From: Pseudomonadota bacterium
GTDB lineage: Bacteria > Pseudomonadota > Alphaproteobacteria > Rhizobiales > Pleomorphomonadaceae
Assembly (NCBI GenBank): GCA_018262575.1
Contig: JAGSYU010000012.1
Span: 1 to 57,419 of the forward strand
Reading direction: 5' to 3'
Length of the DNA: 57,419 nt
The position numbers were made by a program, and so were the translations under genes. The stretch's first letter is position 1, and each line of letters begins with the position of its first letter. The notes under the pieces were generated by a model, which was not told the origin of the DNA, ran no database searches, and saw nothing but the letters and a program-made list of their open reading frames with translations. Shown here piece after piece: positions 20,299-29,821 of this stretch.

Positions 20299-20919
20299 TC
20301 AGTCGAGGATCTGCCCTTCGGCACCCGCTTCAGCCGGCGGCGCGTCTGCCGGCAGGTCTGCCGGCGCGTCTTCCATCAACATGCTGGGCATGACAGGCTT
20401 GTCCGGCGGAATGGGAATGCCGCCGACGAAGGTCAGCACCACCGGTGCGCCGTCGTCGACATTGCCGGGGCCGCCGCCGATCTGGTTGGAGACGGCGACG
20501 CGGACCTCGGCGCTGCCAGCGACGGGGGGCGGGATATCGCTGTCCATGTGGCAGCCGATCAGCCAGACGTCATAGACCGGGTGTTCGACAGCGTTGAGAC
20601 CGGGACTTGCCGCAAACATCCAGCCGGAGAAGATGCGCTTGACCTCGTTGTCGAGGGTGATCTCCTCCACCTCGACGAACCCATCGGTCTCGGCAGCCTC
20701 AGTGGCCGGGCGGCTGTAACAGACCTTGGGCGTGACGCGCAGCATGCCGAAGCGAACGGTCTCATCGACGTAGACGTCGAAGTCGATGGTTCGGCCGGTG
20801 ATCTTGTCGAGACCGGTGAAGACGGCCACCTTGTTGGCGATCTTCTCGGCCGCAGCCGGGCCGGCAAGAGCGGTCGTCAGTCCAAGAGCGGCAAGCGGGA
20901 GGAGGAACCTGATCGTCAT
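20299..20919 (-). CDS. DUF2155 domain-containing periplasmic protein
   Basis: The 206-residue protein starts with a clear signal peptide (FLLPLAALGLTTALAGPAAA), so it should be periplasmic. The conserved DUF2155 core follows, with AVFTGLDKITGR, FDVYVDETVRFG, the Cys-containing VTPKVCYSRP and the block FSGWMFAASPGLNAVEHPVY..WLIGC. Two cysteines could form a disulfide. The function of the family is unknown; its steady association with aat and NDUFA12 suggests a housekeeping role. The C-terminal third is acidic and Pro-rich. Confidence 0.88.
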   Translation of the reverse strand: MTIRFLLPLAALGLTTALAGPAAAEKIANKVAVFTGLDKITGRTIDFDVYVDETVRFGMLRVTPKVCYSRPATEAAETDGFVEVEEITLDNEVKRIFSGWMFAASPGLNAVEHPVYDVWLIGCHMDSDIPPPVAGSAEVRVAVSNQIGGGPGNVDDGAPVVLTFVGGIPIPPDKPVMPSMLMEDAPADLPADAPPAEAGAEGQILD

Positions 20920-21020
20920 TTGGCGGTGTCTGGCTGGCGTGGCTCGGGACTCGACACGGCACGAGGGGTGCCTTCACGGCACCCAACACGGCAATTGCGG
21001 CAAGCTCTTGGCATCCCTTA

Positions 21021-21965
21021 TCAGGGCAGGCGCCGGAATGCTTCCAGAATCAGATCGAAGAAGCCGTCGGAGTCGATTTTGGTGATCCAGGTGGCGTTCT
21101 TCTCGCGCCCGGTCACCGACCAGCGATCGACGACCGTCTGGCCAAAGCAGAGGCCGTTCGTGGTCTCGATCTCGACATTGACGAACTTGCCCTCGAACAG
21201 CTCCGGCTTCAGCAGGTAGGCGATGGTGGTCGGATCGTGCAGCGGACCGCCATCGGAGCCGTATTTCTGCTCGTCAAAGCGTTCGTAGAACGAAAGAAGT
21301 CCCACGAAGGCCTCGGCAGCCTTGCGCTTCAGCGCGGCGAGATCGGCGAGCCAGGATTTGCGGATCAGGGCCTGATGGGTGACATCGAGCGACATCACCA
21401 CGATCTCGGCGCCCGAGCGAAACACCCGCTGGGCAGCGTGCGGATCGACCCAGATGTTGAACTCGGCGGCCGGCGTCGAGTTGCCACCTTCGATGTTGGC
21501 GCCGCCCATCAGCACGATCTTGTCGAGGCGGGTCGCGATGCGCGGCTCCCGGGCAATCGCCAGGGCGACGTTGGTGAGCGGGCCGAGCGGCACCAGCGTT
21601 ATCGATTTCTCGGGCCGGCTCATCACCGTCTCGACGATGAAGTCAGGGGCGAATTCCGGGCGAAGCGGCGTCACCGGATCGGGGAAGGTCCAGCCGTTGA
21701 GGCCGGTCTCGCCATGGACATATTCGGCGGTCTCAAGCTTGACGGCGAATGGCGCCGACGCGCCGGCGAACACCGGAATGTCGGTGCGGCCGACCAGCTC
21801 GAGGAGCTTCAATGCGTTGGCCGACGTCTTGGAGAGGCCGACATTGCCGGCGACCGTGGTGATGCCCAGCACGTCGATCACGTCCGGGAAGGCGAGCGCC
21901 AGCATGAAGGCGACGGCGTCGTCCTGGCCGGGGTCGGTGTCGATGATGATCGAACGTGGAGACAT
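21021..21965 (-). CDS. Nucleoside hydrolase (inosine/uridine-preferring type)
   Basis: Nucleoside hydrolases split purine or pyrimidine ribonucleosides into base and ribose. The 314-residue protein has the Ca2+-binding DTDPGQDD at residues 9-16, GNVGLSKTSANAL, VPLGPLTNVALA, the VLMGGA strand with EFNIWVDP, and the C-terminal HDPTTIAYLL. ATG 21965 has AGAGGAA upstream; a TTG three bases earlier is unlikely. It sits between NDUFA12 and DUF2155 on the same strand, where close relatives usually have these two next to each other, so it looks like an insertion. Confidence 0.93.
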   Translation of the reverse strand: MSPRSIIIDTDPGQDDAVAFMLALAFPDVIDVLGITTVAGNVGLSKTSANALKLLELVGRTDIPVFAGASAPFAVKLETAEYVHGETGLNGWTFPDPVTPLRPEFAPDFIVETVMSRPEKSITLVPLGPLTNVALAIAREPRIATRLDKIVLMGGANIEGGNSTPAAEFNIWVDPHAAQRVFRSGAEIVVMSLDVTHQALIRKSWLADLAALKRKAAEAFVGLLSFYERFDEQKYGSDGGPLHDPTTIAYLLKPELFEGKFVNVEIETTNGLCFGQTVVDRWSVTGREKNATWITKIDSDGFFDLILEAFRRLP

Positions 21966-22165
21966 CAAAAAATTCCTCTGTTCGCCGCCCGCCGATCGCG
22001 AACGGATGAACTAACCTCTTTGAATCGCGACCTTATCCGCTTCAACCACACGAGTCCAACAGCGCGTTGCAGCCATGGGCTGCTTTTCCGCCGCTCAATG
22101 AAAAACGGGGCGGATCGCTCCGTCCCGTTGGTGATCAATGAGCCGTCCTGCCGAGCGGCGGCAGA

Positions 22166-22558
22166 TCAGGAGCCGGGCGTCCAGGCGTCGTAGTCGCCCG
22201 TCACGGCCGGGCGCCCTTCACTGGAAGCAAGCGATCCCTTGGGTCGGTAGGCGGCGGCCGTACCGGTGAAATTGGGGCGATGCGGCTTCTGCCAATCGCG
22301 CGGCCGGTAGTGTTCGCCGGTCGGCGGTTCATCGGCGCGATGATGCATCCAGCCGTGCCAGTTGGCGGTGATCTTCGAGGCATCGGCCTCGCCCTTGTAG
22401 ATCACCCAGCGGCGAGTGCCATCCTTGGTCTGATAGTAGACGTTGCCCTGCTCGTCTTCGCCGACGCGCTGGCCCTTCCTCCAGGTGAAGAAGCGGGTGC
22501 CCAGGGTCTGCCCGTTCCACCAGGTGAAGACTTCGATCAGCAGTTCCTTGAAGGTCAT
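22166..22558 (-). CDS. NADH:ubiquinone oxidoreductase subunit NDUFA12-like
   Basis: This 130-residue protein is the bacterial homologue of the accessory complex I subunit NDUFA12 (B17.2). Diagnostic parts are FFTWRKGQRVGEDEQGNVYY, RRWVIYKGEADASKI, the WHGWMHH motif and PRDWQKPHRPNFTGTAAAY. It binds at the junction of the peripheral arm and membrane arm of complex I. ATG 22558 with GGAG six bases upstream fits the family start; an upstream extension to 22606 is not conserved. Such a subunit is typical of Alphaproteobacteria and supports the taxonomic call. Confidence 0.93.
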   Translation of the reverse strand: MTFKELLIEVFTWWNGQTLGTRFFTWRKGQRVGEDEQGNVYYQTKDGTRRWVIYKGEADASKITANWHGWMHHRADEPPTGEHYRPRDWQKPHRPNFTGTAAAYRPKGSLASSEGRPAVTGDYDAWTPGS

Positions 22559-22805
22559 GATCTCCGGACCCATCGCATCAGCGCGACCGACGGCCTCGCC
22601 ACCCACGTAGTTGCGCGGACTATGGCGAGGTGGCGGGATCTTGTCCAGAGGCTCACCTCGCGCACAGGCGCATTCATTCGATCCACGTCGAGCTCAAGCG
22701 CGTGAATGAGAGTGCCTGTTCACAAACGATCGACCCCGGAGCATTCCTTGTCGATCAGGTGAGTCCATCCGATCGGGAGATGCCCCGGGCGTTATGCGGA
22801 AAGCA

Positions 22806-23525
22806 TCACCCCCGGCGGAGCGCCGTCCAGGCGGGCTTGACGGCTGGATTGGGTGCCGGCGCGGCTTCGGCGGGGCGCAGCCCGGCCTTCCGCTCGAGCT
22901 GTTCCTTGGTCCGCAGGAAAGCCTGCCACTGGTCGGAGGCGCCGGGCGCGTCGCTTGGCGGCTGCGGGGCGGCGGCCGGTGGTGCGCTTTCCGGCTTGCG
23001 GAGCGGCTTGGCTGCCGCCTTGCGGACGGCGGCGGCCCGCTCCTTCTGGGCCAGCATGGATTCGCGCACGCCCTCGATCTCGAAGGCGCCGCGTGGCCCG
23101 AGAATCAGCTCGCGCTGGTCGCGCTGCAGCCAGCTGATCCGCTCCTGCAGCATCGACGGCGAGATCGGCTTGACGACGATGAGGTTGGCGCCGGCCGTCA
23201 TTGCCTTGTCGATGATGGCGCGGGTTGGCGTCGCCGTTATGATGATGACCGGAACATAGCAGAGCGGTTCCATGAAGCGGGCGCGCACCATGCGCAGCAG
23301 CTGGTGCCCGCTGACGAGGCCCGCCCTCCACTCGCAGATGATGAGATTGGGGGGCTCATGCAGCATGGCGTGCAGGGCGGACTCGGTGCTGTCGAACAGC
23401 CGGACACGCCGCACCTTCATCGCGTTCAGCATCGAGCGGATGATGCCCTGCATGTTCTTGGAATCGTCGATGACCACGACATCCAGCTGCTCGTTGGAAA
23501 CGGAGTAGGTGGTGTGATGGGGCAT
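22806..23525 (-). CDS. Receiver-domain protein with Glu at the phospho-acceptor position
   Basis: The 239-residue protein starts with a CheY-like receiver domain (residues 14-125): the acidic pair Asp20-Asp21 in VVVIDDSKNMQ, Thr97 in IIITAT and Lys119 in VVKPIS. The phospho-acceptor position in NLIICEWRAG is Glu65 instead of Asp, so it may imitate a constantly phosphorylated state or be regulated otherwise. The C-terminal 110 residues are Ala/Pro/Lys-rich, with a short coiled segment and no recognisable output domain. ATG 23525 precedes MPHHTTYSV; the longer frame upstream lacks similarity. No histidine kinase is adjacent. The partner and output are unknown. Confidence 0.8.
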   Translation of the reverse strand: MPHHTTYSVSNEQLDVVVIDDSKNMQGIIRSMLNAMKVRRVRLFDSTESALHAMLHEPPNLIICEWRAGLVSGHQLLRMVRARFMEPLCYVPVIIITATPTRAIIDKAMTAGANLIVVKPISPSMLQERISWLQRDQRELILGPRGAFEIEGVRESMLAQKERAAAVRKAAAKPLRKPESAPPAAAPQPPSDAPGASDQWQAFLRTKEQLERKAGLRPAEAAPAPNPAVKPAWTALRRG

Positions 23526-24001
23526 GACGTGTCGGCTCCGGAACTCGGTTACACCGGAACGCCTTGTCAGGACGGGCGCACCGGAATTGGCAATGCGCCG
23601 AACAGACCACAAAAGACTCAAGAACGACTGAATCGATATGGTTGAGGTCGTCTGAATTCTCTCGCGCAAAGGCGAAGGGAAAACCACCATTTTCTATGGG
23701 TAGTATGGCGTGGCCGCAATTTCGCTACATGATGTTGTCATGTTGGCGGGGATGGTCTAGCATCTTTCAGTGGCTTCGGTGAGTCCGCCTCGTTTTTCGG
23801 GGGGATGGAGACACGGCCGGCGTCGTCCCTCGTCGGGTTGACCGCGATGTGGACGAGTGCCGCGAATCGGTTGCCGGCAAAGCTCCGTCAAGACGAAACT
23901 CTTCATCGAGACGCGAAAACCGGACTGGCCGGAGAAGGCTGTTGAAAGGTTCCGAAGTTTGGGGAAAACGCGTTAACCCTTAATTTACGGAATCGGCAGA
24001 A

Positions 24002-24015
24002 CCCTACATGTAGGG
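24002..24015. promoter_or_regulatory. Perfect palindrome upstream of nrdJ, possible NrdR-type operator
   Basis: CCCTACATGTAGGG is a perfect 14-bp palindrome 160 bp before nrdJ. Its core CTACATGTAG resembles the CWATATATWG-like core of NrdR boxes. A weaker copy, ACCCTTAATTTACGGA, begins 25 bp upstream at 23976 and matches at 11 of 16 positions. The spacing is not the usual three helical turns, so the assignment is tentative. Confidence 0.4.
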
Positions 24016-24031
24016 GCCAGTTGACGGAGAC

Positions 24032-24098
24032 GGACACTAGATGAAGTGCGGAGCCGGCAAATGAGCCGGAATTCCGCCTCATTCGGCAAACGGTGTCC
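24032..24098 (+). ncRNA. Candidate structured leader of nrdJ mRNA
   Basis: An outer stem GGACAC (24032-24037) / GTGTCC (24093-24098) encloses a long hairpin: GCGGA (24048-24052) pairs with TCCGC (24073-24077), and inside it CCGGC (24054-24058) pairs with GCCGG (24065-24069) around the loop AAATGA. It ends 76 bases before the nrdJ start codon. No match to a known riboswitch was recognised by eye. Confidence 0.35.
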
Positions 24099-24174
24099 AC
24101 GGACGTAAAATGACCAATAGGACGAACGGGCGCGCCCACGCGGTGTGATTCCGGCAATTTCAAAGGGCTAAACA

Positions 24175-27100
24175 ATGTTGTTCGAGCGGCGCTTTACCAA
24201 GGAAGGGCACTCGCCATACGACGGACTCGAGTTCCGCGTGGCGGTCAGCGAGATCCGTAATCCCGACGGGTCCATCGTCTTCCGTGCTGCCGATATCCAC
24301 GTGCCGGCGGCCTGGAGCCAGGTGGCGAGCGACATCCTCGCGCAGAAGTATTTCCGCAAGGCCGGCGTGCCGGCACTGCTGAAGCGCGTCGAGGAGAATG
24401 CCGTCCCGTCCTGGCTGTGGCGTTCGGTGCCCGATGAAGAAGCGCTCGCCAAGCTGCCGGACGCCGAGCGGAGCGTCGGGGAGACCGACGCGCGGCAGGT
24501 GTTCGATCGCCTTGCCGGCACCTGGACCTATTGGGGTTGGAAGGCCGGCCATTTCTCGTCGGAAGAGGCGGCCCAGGCCTTCCATGACGAACTCCGCTAC
24601 ATGCTGGCCACCCAGCGCGTCGCGCCGAACTCGCCGCAGTGGTTCAACACCGGCCTCAATTGGGCCTATGGCATCGATGGTCCGAGCCAGGGCCACTATT
24701 ACGTCGACTTCAAGACCGGCAAGCTCGTCCGCTCGGCGACAGCCTATGAGCATCCGCAGCCGCATGCCTGCTTCATCCAGTCGGTCGAGGACGATCTCGT
24801 CAACGAAAGCGGCATCATGGACCTGTGGGTTCGCGAGGCGCGCCTGTTCAAGTATGGCTCCGGCACCGGCTCCAATTTCTCCAAGCTCAGGGGCGAAGGC
24901 GAGAAACTGGCGGGTGGCGGCAAGTCGTCCGGCCTGATGAGCTTCCTGAAGATCGGCGACCGCGCCGCTGGCGCCATCAAGTCGGGTGGCACGACGCGCC
25001 GCGCCGCCAAGATGGTGGTCGTCGACATCGACCATCCCGACATCGAGCAGTACATCAACTGGAAGGTCAAGGAAGAGCAGAAGGTCGCGGCGCTGGTCAC
25101 CGGCTCCAAGATCTGTTCCAAGCACCTCACCGCCATCATGGCGGCGATCACTGCCGAGGATGCGACGGGCGAGGATCGCTTCGATCCGCTGAAGAACGCC
25201 GGCCTCAAGCGTGAATTGCGTGCCGCCAAGCGGGCGATGGTGCCGGAGAACTACATCCGCCGCGTCATCCAGTTCGCCAAGCAGGGCTACACCGAGATCG
25301 AATTCCCCGTCTACGATACCGACTGGGATTCCGAGGCCTATCTCACCGTCGCCGGCCAGAATTCCAACAACTCGGTGCGCGTCACCGACGGGTTCCTCCG
25401 GTCTGTCGAGACCGGCGGCAAGTGGAACCTGACCGCCCGCAAGGACGGCCGCGTCGTCAAGACGCTTGAAGCGTCGGACCTGTGGGAGAAGATCGGCTAC
25501 GCCGCCTGGGCGTCGGCCGATCCGGGCATCCAGTATCACACCACCATCAACGACTGGCACACGTCGCCGCAGTCGGGTGAGATCCGCGCCTCCAACCCGT
25601 GCTCGGAATACATGTTCCTTGACGACACGGCCTGCAATCTCGCCTCGGTCAACCTGCTGCCCTTCCTCAACGCCGACAAGAGCTTCGACGTCGAGGGCTT
25701 CAAGCACGTCTGCCGGCTGTGGACGGTGGTGCTCGAGACCTCGGTGACCATGGCGCAGTTCCCCTCGCGCCAGATTGCCCAGCTGTCCTATGAGTTCCGC
25801 ACCCTCGGGCTCGGCTATGCCAACATCGGCGGCCTGCTGATGTCGTCGGGCATCCCCTACGACAGCGCCGAAGGGCGCGCCATCTGCGGCGCCATCACTG
25901 CCGTGATGACCGGCGTTGCCTATGCCACGTCGGCCGAGATGGCCAAGGAACTTGGGGCCTTCTCCGGCTACAAGAAGAACGCTCAGGACATGCTGCGCGT
26001 CATCCGCAACCACCGCCTCGCCGCCCACGGCAAGGCGACCGGCTATGAGAAGCTCAACACGTTGCCGGTGCCGCTCGACCACGCTTCGATCAAGGATAAG
26101 CCGCTGCTCGACGCCGCGGTTGCCAGCTGGGATGCGGCGCTCGCCCTTGGCGAGAAGCACGGTTATCGCAATGCCCAGGTCTCGGTGATCGCGCCGACCG
26201 GCACCATCGGCCTCGTCATGGATTGCGACACCACCGGCATCGAGCCTGACTTCGCCCTGGTGAAGTTCAAGAAGCTGGCCGGCGGCGGCTACTTCAAGAT
26301 CATCAACCGCGCCGTGCCGGACGCGCTGCGCGCGCTCGGCTACACGGAAAGCCAGATCGCCGAGATCGAGGCCTACGCCGTCGGCCATGGCTCGATGGAT
26401 CAGGCGCCGGCCGTCAATCCCGGCTCGCTCCGGGCCAAGGGCATGTCGGACACCGCCATCGACAAGGTGAAGGGCAACCTGAAGAGCGCCTTCGACATCA
26501 AGTTCGTGTTCAATCGCTGGACGCTCGGCGACGACGAGATGAAGAAGCTCGGCGTCAGCGATGCCCAGATGGCCGACCCGTCCTTCGAACTGCTCGCCCA
26601 CATGGGGTTCTCCAAGGCCGACATCGAGGCCGCCAACACCCATGTCTGCGGCGCCATGACGCTTGAAGGCGCGCCGCATCTCAAAGCCGAGCACCTGCCA
26701 GTGTTCGACTGCGCCAACGCCTGCGGCCGCATCGGCAAGCGCTTCCTGTCGGTCGAAAGCCACATCCGCATGATGGCGGCGGCCCAGCCGTTCATTTCCG
26801 GCGCCATCTCCAAGACCATCAACATGCCTAACGACGCCACCGTCGACGACTGCAAGGAAGCCTACATGCTGTCCTGGCGGCTGGCGCTCAAGGCCAACGC
26901 GCTTTATCGCGACGGCTCCAAGCTCAGCCAGCCGCTGAACTCGCAGCTTCTCGCCGATGACGACGACGAGGCCGAGGATGCCGCCGAGATGCTGGCGGCC
27001 CTGCCGGCCGCGGCACGGGCGGCGCTGATCTCCGAAAAGATCGTCGAGCGCATCGTCGAAAAGCACGTGCGCGATCGCGAGCAGGAGAAGCTTCCGACCC

Positions 27101-27879
27101 GCCGCAAGGGCTACACGCAGAAGGCCAAGATCGGCGGCCACACGCTGTTCCTGCGCACCGGCGAATATGATGACGGCCGCCTCGGCGAGATCTTCATCGA
27201 CATGAACAAGGAAGGTTCGGCGCTGCGGGCACTCCTCAACAACTTCGCCATCTCGGTGTCGCTCGGCCTGCAGTGGGGCGTGCCGCTTGAGGAATACGTC
27301 GATGCCTTCACCTTCACCCGCTTCGAACCGGCGGGCATGGTGCAGGGCAACGAGATGATCAAGAACGCCACGTCCATCCTCGACTACGTGTTTCGCGAGC
27401 TCGCCGTCTCCTATCTCGGCCGCTACGAACTGGCGCATGTGGTGCCGGACGACCTGAAGCCGACCGGCGGCGAGGGCAGGGACACCAGCGGCCGTGGTGG
27501 CGAAGCCGCGGTTTCCAAGGGTCTCGTGCGTGGCAAGCAGTTGAAGCTCGTCTCGGCGACGCCGGATCCGAAGGGCTCGGTCGGTGCCGGTGCGACCGGC
27601 TCCAACGTTTCGGCCTTCGCGACAGCGCGGGCCAGTGCGACGGTGACCGGTGTTGGCGGCTCGGCCGCCACCGCTTTCCGCCGCGACGCCGAGGAGGCGC
27701 CGGCGCCATCGTCGGTCGGCTCGACGCAAGCCCAGCCCGACTACGCGACGCGTGTCGCCCACGCCCGCCTGAAAGGTTACGAGGGCGAGTCCTGCTCGGA
27801 GTGCGGCAACTTCACCATGGTGCGCAACGGCACCTGCCTGAAGTGCGATACCTGCGGCTCGACGAACGGCTGTAGCTGA
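24175..27879 (+). CDS. nrdJ: Vitamin B12-dependent (class II) ribonucleoside-diphosphate reductase
   Basis: NrdJ makes deoxyribonucleotides from ribonucleotides using adenosylcobalamin to generate the thiyl radical, so it works with or without oxygen. The protein is 1234 residues long. Visible blocks are the N-terminal [13 protein letters not shown] region, [26 protein letters not shown], the SNPCSEYMF motif with Cys476, and [22 protein letters not shown]-terminal zinc ribbon carries Cys1207, Cys1210, Cys1224 and Cys1227, followed by a terminal GCS; these cysteines serve in re-reduction of the active site. A low-complexity Ala/Gly/Ser/Thr segment precedes the ribbon. The start ATG 24175 begins MLFERRFT. 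A palindrome and foldable leader lie upstream. No class I or III reductase genes are adjacent. Confidence 0.96.
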   Translation: MLFERRFTKEGHSPYDGLEFRVAVSEIRNPDGSIVFRAADIHVPAAWSQVASDILAQKYFRKAGVPALLKRVEENAVPSWLWRSVPDEEALAKLPDAERSVGETDARQVFDRLAGTWTYWGWKAGHFSSEEAAQAFHDELRYMLATQRVAPNSPQWFNTGLNWAYGIDGPSQGHYYVDFKTGKLVRSATAYEHPQPHACFIQSVEDDLVNESGIMDLWVREARLFKYGSGTGSNFSKLRGEGEKLAGGGKSSGLMSFLKIGDRAAGAIKSGGTTRRAAKMVVVDIDHPDIEQYINWKVKEEQKVAALVTGSKICSKHLTAIMAAITAEDATGEDRFDPLKNAGLKRELRAAKRAMVPENYIRRVIQFAKQGYTEIEFPVYDTDWDSEAYLTVAGQNSNNSVRVTDGFLRSVETGGKWNLTARKDGRVVKTLEASDLWEKIGYAAWASADPGIQYHTTINDWHTSPQSGEIRASNPCSEYMFLDDTACNLASVNLLPFLNADKSFDVEGFKHVCRLWTVVLETSVTMAQFPSRQIAQLSYEFRTLGLGYANIGGLLMSSGIPYDSAEGRAICGAITAVMTGVAYATSAEMAKELGAFSGYKKNAQDMLRVIRNHRLAAHGKATGYEKLNTLPVPLDHASIKDKPLLDAAVASWDAALALGEKHGYRNAQVSVIAPTGTIGLVMDCDTTGIEPDFALVKFKKLAGGGYFKIINRAVPDALRALGYTESQIAEIEAYAVGHGSMDQAPAVNPGSLRAKGMSDTAIDKVKGNLKSAFDIKFVFNRWTLGDDEMKKLGVSDAQMADPSFELLAHMGFSKADIEAANTHVCGAMTLEGAPHLKAEHLPVFDCANACGRIGKRFLSVESHIRMMAAAQPFISGAISKTINMPNDATVDDCKEAYMLSWRLALKANALYRDGSKLSQPLNSQLLADDDDEAEDAAEMLAALPAAARAALISEKIVERIVEKHVRDREQEKLPTRRKGYTQKAKIGGHTLFLRTGEYDDGRLGEIFIDMNKEGSALRALLNNFAISVSLGLQWGVPLEEYVDAFTFTRFEPAGMVQGNEMIKNATSILDYVFRELAVSYLGRYELAHVVPDDLKPTGGEGRDTSGRGGEAAVSKGLVRGKQLKLVSATPDPKGSVGAGATGSNVSAFATARASATVTGVGGSAATAFRRDAEEAPAPSSVGSTQAQPDYATRVAHARLKGYEGESCSECGNFTMVRNGTCLKCDTCGSTNGCS

Positions 27880-28027
27880 GGCGAGTGTCGCAGGCCTGTT
27901 GGGATACTCAAAGTTCTGGAAAACAAGCCTTTGTTCTAAACCAGAGTGAGAAATCCCAGCAACTTAGCGAGGTGCTCGGCATGAGTTCATGCCGAGTGGA
28001 TTGGGACAACCGGATACGGGCGCTTAA

Positions 28028-28234
28028 GAGCGCTCGGATCTACTTAGGGAACATTTCGGAAACGGAGGGTCGACTTCTAGCTCGGTCCAGTTCCAATGCC
28101 TAAATTGCGGACATCGCTTCGAGGCCGAGATTCTCATTGAGGATGAAATGCGCGAGCTGGAGCGTCAGCAACGACGTCCGGGTGTCGTGCAGTGTCCTAT
28201 GTGCAGCCGAACCGATATCCGCCGCGGTTGGTAA
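28028..28234 (+). pseudogene. Zinc-ribbon protein fragment without start codon
   Basis: The frame open from 28028 to the TAA at 28232-28234 encodes FQCLNCGHRFEAEI near 28091, then an acidic and basic helix and QCPMCSRTDIRRGW at the end. Two CxxC pairs make a zinc ribbon of about 48 residues. No ATG, GTG or TTG occurs in frame before the first CxxC, so the gene is either 5'-truncated or frameshifted from the short upstream frame that starts at ATG 27981. It ends 18 bp before the TIR gene on the same strand, so translation coupling or a functional pair with TIR is possible. Coding character is clear; an intact gene is not. Confidence 0.5.
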
Positions 28235-28252
28235 GGGCTCCAGGAGTTCAGA

Positions 28253-29200
28253 ATGGCTATTGTTTTCTTCTCATACAGCCACGCTGACGAGGAGTACCGG
28301 GATCGTCTTGATATGGCTCTGACAAACCTCAAGCGTCAGGGCGACATCGAGAGCTGGCATGACCGCTTGATTCCGGCTGGCAACCAACTGGGCGCCACGA
28401 TCGATGCCAACTTGAATCGTGCAGATATCATTCTTCTTCTCGTTTCCCCGGCGTTTCTGGCATCTCCATATTGTCATAACATAGAGATGGCGCGTGCGCT
28501 GGAACGGCACGAACAAGGGGAGGCGAGAGTCATTCCCATAATCGTTAGGCCTTGCGATTGGTTGGCCACCCCTCTCCGGAACCTCCGCGCGACGCCGAAG
28601 GATGCGTTAGCCATCACGAAATGGCCGAACATTGATGACGCCTATCAGTGGATTACAGACGATCTTCGCAAGACCATTAGGGAAATGGGAAAGGCGCCGC
28701 CTGCTTCGGCCTTCGCAGTGTCTCCCGACGCTGTCGCCAAGGCTTCATCCGTCAGGATAGAGCCGCCTTTGCGGTCCAGCAATCTTCGCGTCGCCAAACA
28801 ATTCACTCAGGCGGATCGCGACCGTTTTCTGCGCGAAGCCTTCGAATTCATGGCGCGCTTTTTCGAGGGTTCATTGGCTGCGCTTCAAGACCGTCACGCC
28901 AATATCGAGACGACCTTCCTACGTGTCGATGCGAACAAGTTCACCGGAGTGATTTATCGCGATGGGAAGGCCGCGTCGCGCTTCAAAATCCGCGTCGGCG
29001 GCTCCTTCGGGGGAATAGCTTACGCCAGCAATGACTCGGCGTCCGACAACTCCATGAATGAGAACTTCGCTGTCGAAGCCGACGAAGCCGGTATGTTTCT
29101 TAAAGCAGGCTTTGGGATGTTCGGTCCGAGAGACCAGAAGCTCAGTTTCGAGGGGGCGGCTGAGCACTTTTGGGAGAAGGTCATAGAGCCGCTTCAGTGA
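28253..29200 (+). CDS. TIR-domain protein
   Basis: The 315-residue protein has an N-terminal TIR domain (residues 1-140): FFSYSHADEEYRDRL at the first strand, a BB-loop-like segment around RLIPAGNQLG, and LLLVSPAFLASPYCHNIE with Glu78 in the place of the NAD-cleaving glutamate. VIPIIVRPCDW follows. Bacterial TIR proteins cleave NAD+ or make cyclic ADP-ribose-type signals, often in phage defence. A Ser/Ala/Pro linker (150-180) leads to a C-terminal domain of about 130 residues that I do not recognise; it may be the sensor. CAGGAG at 28241-28246 marks the start. Base and codon use are less GC-rich than in flanking core genes, suggesting horizontal acquisition. No ThsA-type partner is present. 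Confidence 0.88.
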   Translation: MAIVFFSYSHADEEYRDRLDMALTNLKRQGDIESWHDRLIPAGNQLGATIDANLNRADIILLLVSPAFLASPYCHNIEMARALERHEQGEARVIPIIVRPCDWLATPLRNLRATPKDALAITKWPNIDDAYQWITDDLRKTIREMGKAPPASAFAVSPDAVAKASSVRIEPPLRSSNLRVAKQFTQADRDRFLREAFEFMARFFEGSLAALQDRHANIETTFLRVDANKFTGVIYRDGKAASRFKIRVGGSFGGIAYASNDSASDNSMNENFAVEADEAGMFLKAGFGMFGPRDQKLSFEGAAEHFWEKVIEPLQ

Positions 29201-29821
29201 AAGGATGCCTGATTGTCCTGCCGTGTCACAGTTATTCATGCCCACGAACCGGCAACAGGACAGCAAGACCAGATGAGGAAGCCTAGCGCTCGCTCCGGCT
29301 CCACGAACGCGCCTTGACGACCGCTTTCTCAGTGAAGGGCGGGAAAGTGCCCTTAGCGCCGGCCTGATGGTTGTCTCAAGCGTCCTATTCGCCCACGCGG
29401 CGGCGACCGATGAATTCCCACTGTCTGAGGTGGCCTGGCTTGTTTGAACAGTATCGGGCCGATTTATAAGTGGCTCTTGGCGCCTGTCATGCCGCAAGGC
29501 GAGCGTATCTACCATGCGCCGTGGTCGCCTTGGTACGCGAAGACAAAGTCAACATTGACCACGGCGAGCACCGTTCTGGGGACGCGAGTGGTGATGCCTG
29601 ACCTGGCAGTGTGAGGTGCGGTAGGAGGATGTCCGTTGATTGCAGGACATTCTTCATTTGGAAGCGTCTCGTCCATTCTGCTGCAGTGGACCTAAAGCGG
29701 ACTATCGATCCCCTCGCAGTGCCTTCATCCTTAATCTGGTTGGGTCGACAGTGCACAGCTGGAAGTCGAAGGTACCTCGTTGTAGGGTAGCCGAGCTGGA
29801 AGGGCAGTGGGGGACGAAGCG
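29201..29821. other. Non-coding stretch in the accessory region
   Basis: About 620 bases between the TIR gene and the protease gene hold no frame with recognisable similarity on either strand. Short open frames exist but show no motif, ribosome binding site or conserved start. The less GC-rich composition fits degraded accessory DNA or an unrecognised RNA. Confidence 0.5.

Larger units (their letters stand above)
23526..24174. other. Long regulatory region upstream of nrdJ
   Basis: No protein or tRNA gene was recognised in these 649 bases. The half near nrdJ contains TTAACCCTTAATTTACGG at 23973-23990, partly like a CtrA half-site, a perfect 14-bp palindrome at 24002-24015 and a foldable leader at 24032-24098. 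The cobalamin riboswitch B12 box could not be found. Confidence 0.5.

Noticed and set aside
24020..24174. Cobalamin riboswitch upstream of the B12-dependent reductase
   Set aside because: The conserved B12 box and surrounding core could not be found; only an unrelated hairpin structure is present.
24160..27762. A 1200-codon open frame opposite nrdJ
   Set aside because: It mirrors a highly conserved gene in GC-rich DNA; the translation is low in complexity and shows no known motif.
28253..29200. Thoeris defence system
   Set aside because: A TIR protein is present but no ThsA-like SIR2/SLOG effector lies nearby.
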